DNA of 64,000 nucleotides from Paracentrotus lividus (taxonomy: Eukaryota > Echinodermata > Echinoidea > Camarodonta > Echinidae): NCBI GenBank assembly GCA_940671915.1, contig CALNVZ010000649.1:2929946-2993945 (forward strand), read 5' to 3'. Shown in pieces: positions 60,655 to 64,000 of this stretch. The notes beneath the pieces are model-generated. The model ran no database searches. It saw only the letters and a program-made list of their open reading frames with translations, and had not been told where the DNA came from. A program made the position numbers and the translations under genes. Position 1 is the first letter of the stretch, and each line of letters starts with the position of its first letter.

Positions 60655-61380
60655 GTATCAGGACAACTATATACCTCATACAATCACCCCATGACACCCA
60701 ACCTGTAGGGTTAGGGTTAGGCGTAGGGTGTTGGTGGGGGTAGTTGTCCGGGGGTAATTGTCCATGGGTAGTTGTCCTGGAACCTTTAAATGCATTGGCA
60801 CGCACCAGATTTCAAAAAATACCGTTTACGAATTCATGACTGTATCACCGAGCATGTAGAATTGTACCTTTATCATTATGTGGTTGATTTTACCACTGAG
60901 TATCTACGATATGCTCACCATGCAAATATATTACAAGATACTGAAATCGAGACAAAACACCCACATAGTAACCTAATTGATGTGTACAAAAGCAAATGCA
61001 AATCAGCAGTGAATCCAGGATTCGAAAAAAGGGGAGGGGACAGCCCGAAATTTGGAAAAATAGGAAGGGGCGCACAAGAAAATATTCCGACATTAAGTTG
61101 TTCCATATAAGGACAACTACCCCTGGAAAATTACCCCCGTGACACTACCAACCAGGGGGGCGTTTCATGAAAGGACTTGTCGGACATTTTATCCGACAAA
61201 CTGTTATAAGCTACTGAAATACTTGCATCTGATTGGCTGAGAGCAAATATGTCGGATAAAATGTCCGACAAGTCCTTTGATGAAATGCCCCCCAGAAATA
61301 GGGTAAGGGTTAGGAAGTAGATTTTTGGGTGGGGAGTGGACCAGGGGTAATCGTCTAGGGGATAGTTGTCCTAGAATTAA
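60655..61380. repeat. second GGACAACT/AGTTGTCC cluster
   Basis: Copies in both orientations (aggacaactatatacc at 60659; ggtagttgtccgggggtaat at 60740; gggtagttgtcctgg; more at 61109 and 61365). TAGGGTTAGGGTTAGG at about 60706 is a short telomere-like stretch. The same motif family as 26600-27160. Confidence 0.65.
61155..61293. mobile_element. MITE with about 44-base inverted ends (GGGGGGCGTTTCATGA)
   Basis: GGGGGGCGTTTCATGAAAGG, continuing through ACTTGTCGGACATTTTATCC, is mirrored by the right end up to GAAATGCCCCCC. Total about 139 bases, centre tctgattggctgagag. It has inserted within the GGACAACT cluster. Confidence 0.88.
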
Positions 61381-62169
61381 CTTGTACGTTCAACATGTTC
61401 AATAAATGGTTTTAAAAATGTATAAAAAAGAGAGAGAGAGAGAGGAAAAAAAAGGAGGGGTGCCTGTCGTGCCCTTCGATCCGCCACTGCAAACACCGAC
61501 TATCCATAATCAGGTGTAATCGCGAACGACAAACATATTACACAAGTGTGAGCAATTTGCATTCAATTCCTTTTGTATGAACATGATGAAGGACCCACCA
61601 TCAGACCATTACATCTATGGTCAGACAAATCAAAGTCTAAAACTTTACTTAATAGTTGTGTCAAGCAGGACTTTTTTTCGTGGTCATCTTGTTTTGTGAT
61701 TAGGCTAAAGTAAGGTCCACATGCTATCGTGAGCTTTCTAATCTGAAAATAAGGGGGGGGGCCAGAGTGTGCAAACAAAAAATAAATAAATAAAAAGGAG
61801 AAAAACAGTTAATTGTACTAGAGTGACTTTGGGACACACGAAAACTTCACCTCACAGGTAACATTGTTTCCTAAATGATGACAGGCAGGCCATGTACGAA
61901 CAAAAAAAATCAGATAATTACTATAATCAAATCAAATCAAATCAAATCAAATTTATTGAAACAAAAAATCCGCATTTCGGATTATCTTTAATATATGTGA
62001 CTGACAATAATATTGTCCATAATAAAGCCCATAAATATATTATATTTATGGGCTTTTTTGAATTGTATGTTGATTGGAGATATATAAATAGCCATATCTA
62101 GCATGTTTAGAATGAGAGGAATAACGATATATCTCATAATTTTAAAAGCTGTAATAACTGTACAAAGTA
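61381..62169. other. non-coding, with LINE-like tail and short palindrome
   Basis: (CAAAT)n followed by TTTATTG (61925-61960) looks like a minus-strand non-LTR 3' tail. AAAGCCCATAAATATA is mirrored at 62024-62056 with a 1-base centre, a perfect 16-base stem. Confidence 0.5.
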
Positions 62170-62705
62170 CACTCTAAAAACTGAAGTGCTCTTTTTAGCA
62201 CTTTGGAGGCTGAAATCAGCACTTTTTAAGAGCTTGTATAGTAGTAACTGCACTCAAAGTACTGTTTTAGCACGTTCACGTGAGCTGAACTTTCAGCAAA
62301 AAAGGGGGGAAAATGGCGTGATTTCGTTGGGATTCGAACCGGGGTCCCCTAGATGAGAAGCGCTAATACGAGCACGTCAGACCAATTCACATTTCACGAT
62401 TGCTAGCAGATCATATTGTTTCATGATGAACTTTCTTCAAAGTTGCCATAATTATCTAATATGCTTTCATAATTCAAGCAAGTTAGGGAGATCTCCGTTG
62501 GTCTCATATTATATTGGTAACGTCAGCGGTACTCTTCCATGTCTATAGGTGAACCCGGTTCGAATCCCATACCGACATTGAATATTTTTTGTTGATAAAT
62601 TAGCACTTGTGTAAGTGCTAAAACAGCACTTCAGGTGCTGATATAGCACTTCAAGTGCAGTCACTATACGAGCACCTATAAATTATCACTTCAGTTTTTA
62701 GAGTG
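62170..62705. mobile_element. TA-flanked foldback element carrying two tRNA-like segments
   Basis: The ends CACTCTAAAAACTGAAGTG (62170-62188) are repeated exactly in inverse at 62687-62705, with TA on both sides. The arms (about 230 bases) stay similar inward, for example TTTTAGCAC. In each arm a B-box-like GGTTCGAATCCC occurs: minus strand 62329-62340 and plus strand 62556-62567, each about 65-70 bases after a TTGGTCT-like start. Both read outward from the centre towards the arm ends. No transposase. Confidence 0.8.
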
Positions 62706-62876
62706 TAAAGACATTTATCTGAAAAAATCTGAAAATTTACGAACCCCCTCCCTTTTATATAGTTACTTGTTGAGATAATCATTATTAAAGTTGGTTAAAA
62801 CTTTGTTCCTATATTATACCGTGACTCCCTCTGCCACTTATAATTGCCCAAGTAACGAGCCCCGGGAATAATAGTC

Positions 62877-63046
62877 AATGTCCATTCTAATGATGCTCCT
62901 GAAACATGTAAACATCTTAAAATTGGCGCCATTCAAATCACGAAAAGAGCTGCCAAAATAAATAACAGAAACGGACAATAACGGACATTCGGGTGATTTG
63001 AATCGAGATGTTTACATGTTTCATGAGCATCATTAGAATGGACATT
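62877..63046. mobile_element. MITE-like inverted repeat, 41-base arms
   Basis: AATGTCCATTCTAATGATGC … AAACATGTAAACATCT is mirrored by AGATGTTTACATGTTTCATG … GAATGGACATT. The centre of about 90 bases contains cggacaataacggacattcg. Confidence 0.85.
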
Positions 63047-64000
63047 GTTCCCCCAGGGGCGTAACAGGGCGCGATCCAGGATTCACGCCGGGGCGGCCCG
63101 ACGGTATTTTTGCGCCCCCTTTGACTTTTTCAAAAATGGCGCCCACGCCCCACCCCCGAGGCAAAGCATAAGGCCTACGGCTTAAACATGTTGAAGGATT
63201 TTAAGAAGAATTTTATTTTCCTTTTTTTTTTTTTTTAAATATAATAAAAAAATAAACATATATATTATATAATATATATATAATATATTAATAATTTATA
63301 ACCACGAGCGCGAAGCCGCGATCGGATTTTTTTCTCTCTTACCACGCAGAAAGCATTGAACTTAGGGGGTTTCATTTTGGTTTAGCTCCTCATCAGAATA
63401 TCATATATGAACGGAAATTGGTAATTTGTCATCAAAACGATTTTAAGCAAGCCATACAAAATTATTCGAAATTTAACCATCAAGTAATGTGTAATCGAAC
63501 CCAATGTCAATGAGGTTTTGTAGGTCATTAATCCTCATAATACTGGTTACAAGAAAGAAAAATAGGCGAGCGTTCGTAGGGCGCGAGCGGAAATTAAATG
63601 TTGGTATGATTCGTGAAAGCGGGACATTTCTAATGCGTTCTCAGGAACACAATGTAATAACTCTTGAAATGATGCAGCGCGAATTCGCGAGCGAAAATTT
63701 GCGCTCTATATGTATAGAGACCCGAAGTTTAGGACGCAATTTTGGCCTCAAATAATGTATAAAGACCCGTTTTGTTGCACGGAAGGGCAGAGAACAATTA
63801 TCAACCGGAGTGTTCGAAACCCAAGTATAAGTTTTACACACAATGTGAAAGAGAGATGAATTGTGTATATAATTCTGTTTCCTCCCTAAGGCTTAAGATA
63901 AATTTGGCGACCCCTAAAGTTTAAGCTCAATTTCGCATTTATCATGTTATTTAGGTCAATTTGATGTCCCTTTGTTTAAAAATCAATTGGGTCCCTTAGT
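63047..64000. other. non-coding end of window
   Basis: A GC-rich GGATCCAGG-type fragment (63065-63160), T-run and AT tract (63215-63300), then mixed sequence. The open frame 63504-63755 has no recognised family. Nothing further is supported. Confidence 0.45.

Noticed and set aside
62024..62056. Perfect 16-bp stem followed by a T-run, like a bacterial terminator
   Set aside because: The context is eukaryotic and no gene ends here, so it is more likely a chance palindrome or transposon relic.
63504..63755. 83-codon open frame with basic character
   Set aside because: No recognisable domain, no splice support and no codon bias signal visible by eye.

Overview
This window looks like animal nuclear DNA. 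It is AT-rich and intron-rich, and it is full of microsatellites, long poly-G/poly-C runs, foldback elements and decayed transposons. There are no bacterial-style operons. The style (poly-G runs, GA/CT and CA tracts, many TA-flanked palindromic MITEs, 'GTGGCGGATCCAGG' elements) suggests a marine invertebrate, most likely an echinoderm such as a sea urchin. That assignment is an inference and not proven. Gene density is very low.

Region 1 (1 to about 20.6 kb, + strand) carries exons of a kinesin-associated protein 3 (KIFAP3/KAP, the non-motor subunit of heterotrimeric kinesin-II). I can place an armadillo-type exon (4366-4496), an exon present twice through a tandem duplication of about 0.9 kb (6776-6858 and 7693-7775), a fully intact exon with the family's best conserved block (17918-18110), and a C-terminal exon (20395-20601). 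All except the 17918 exon have frame breaks. Both copies of the duplicated exon share the same one-base shortening, and one exon expected in between was not found. The simplest reading is an unprocessed, decaying KIFAP3 copy. Systematic single-base sequence errors are the main alternative. The introns hold nested transposons: a Tc1-type right end split by a 780-bp element, two MITEs and a LINE tail. One MITE and the LINE tail have empty sites in the other half of the tandem duplication. Two further degraded tyrosine-recombinase-like pieces lie at 1885-2588 and 22476-22679 (the second resembles Crypton/DUF3504 proteins).

Region 2 (about 20.6-33 kb) is intergenic repeat DNA: AT-rich tandem repeats, ATG/GTG trinucleotide arrays, CT tracts, an AAAAC array, 'GGACAACT' motif clusters and several palindromic elements.

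Region 3 (33149-34606, - strand) is the one clear intact gene: a single-exon, 485-residue multi-pass membrane protein of the TMEM121 family.

Region 4 (about 34.7-64 kb) has no gene I can support. It holds microsatellites, MITEs and dispersed repeats. One is an inverted element at 62170-62705 whose arms each contain a tRNA-like B-box segment.
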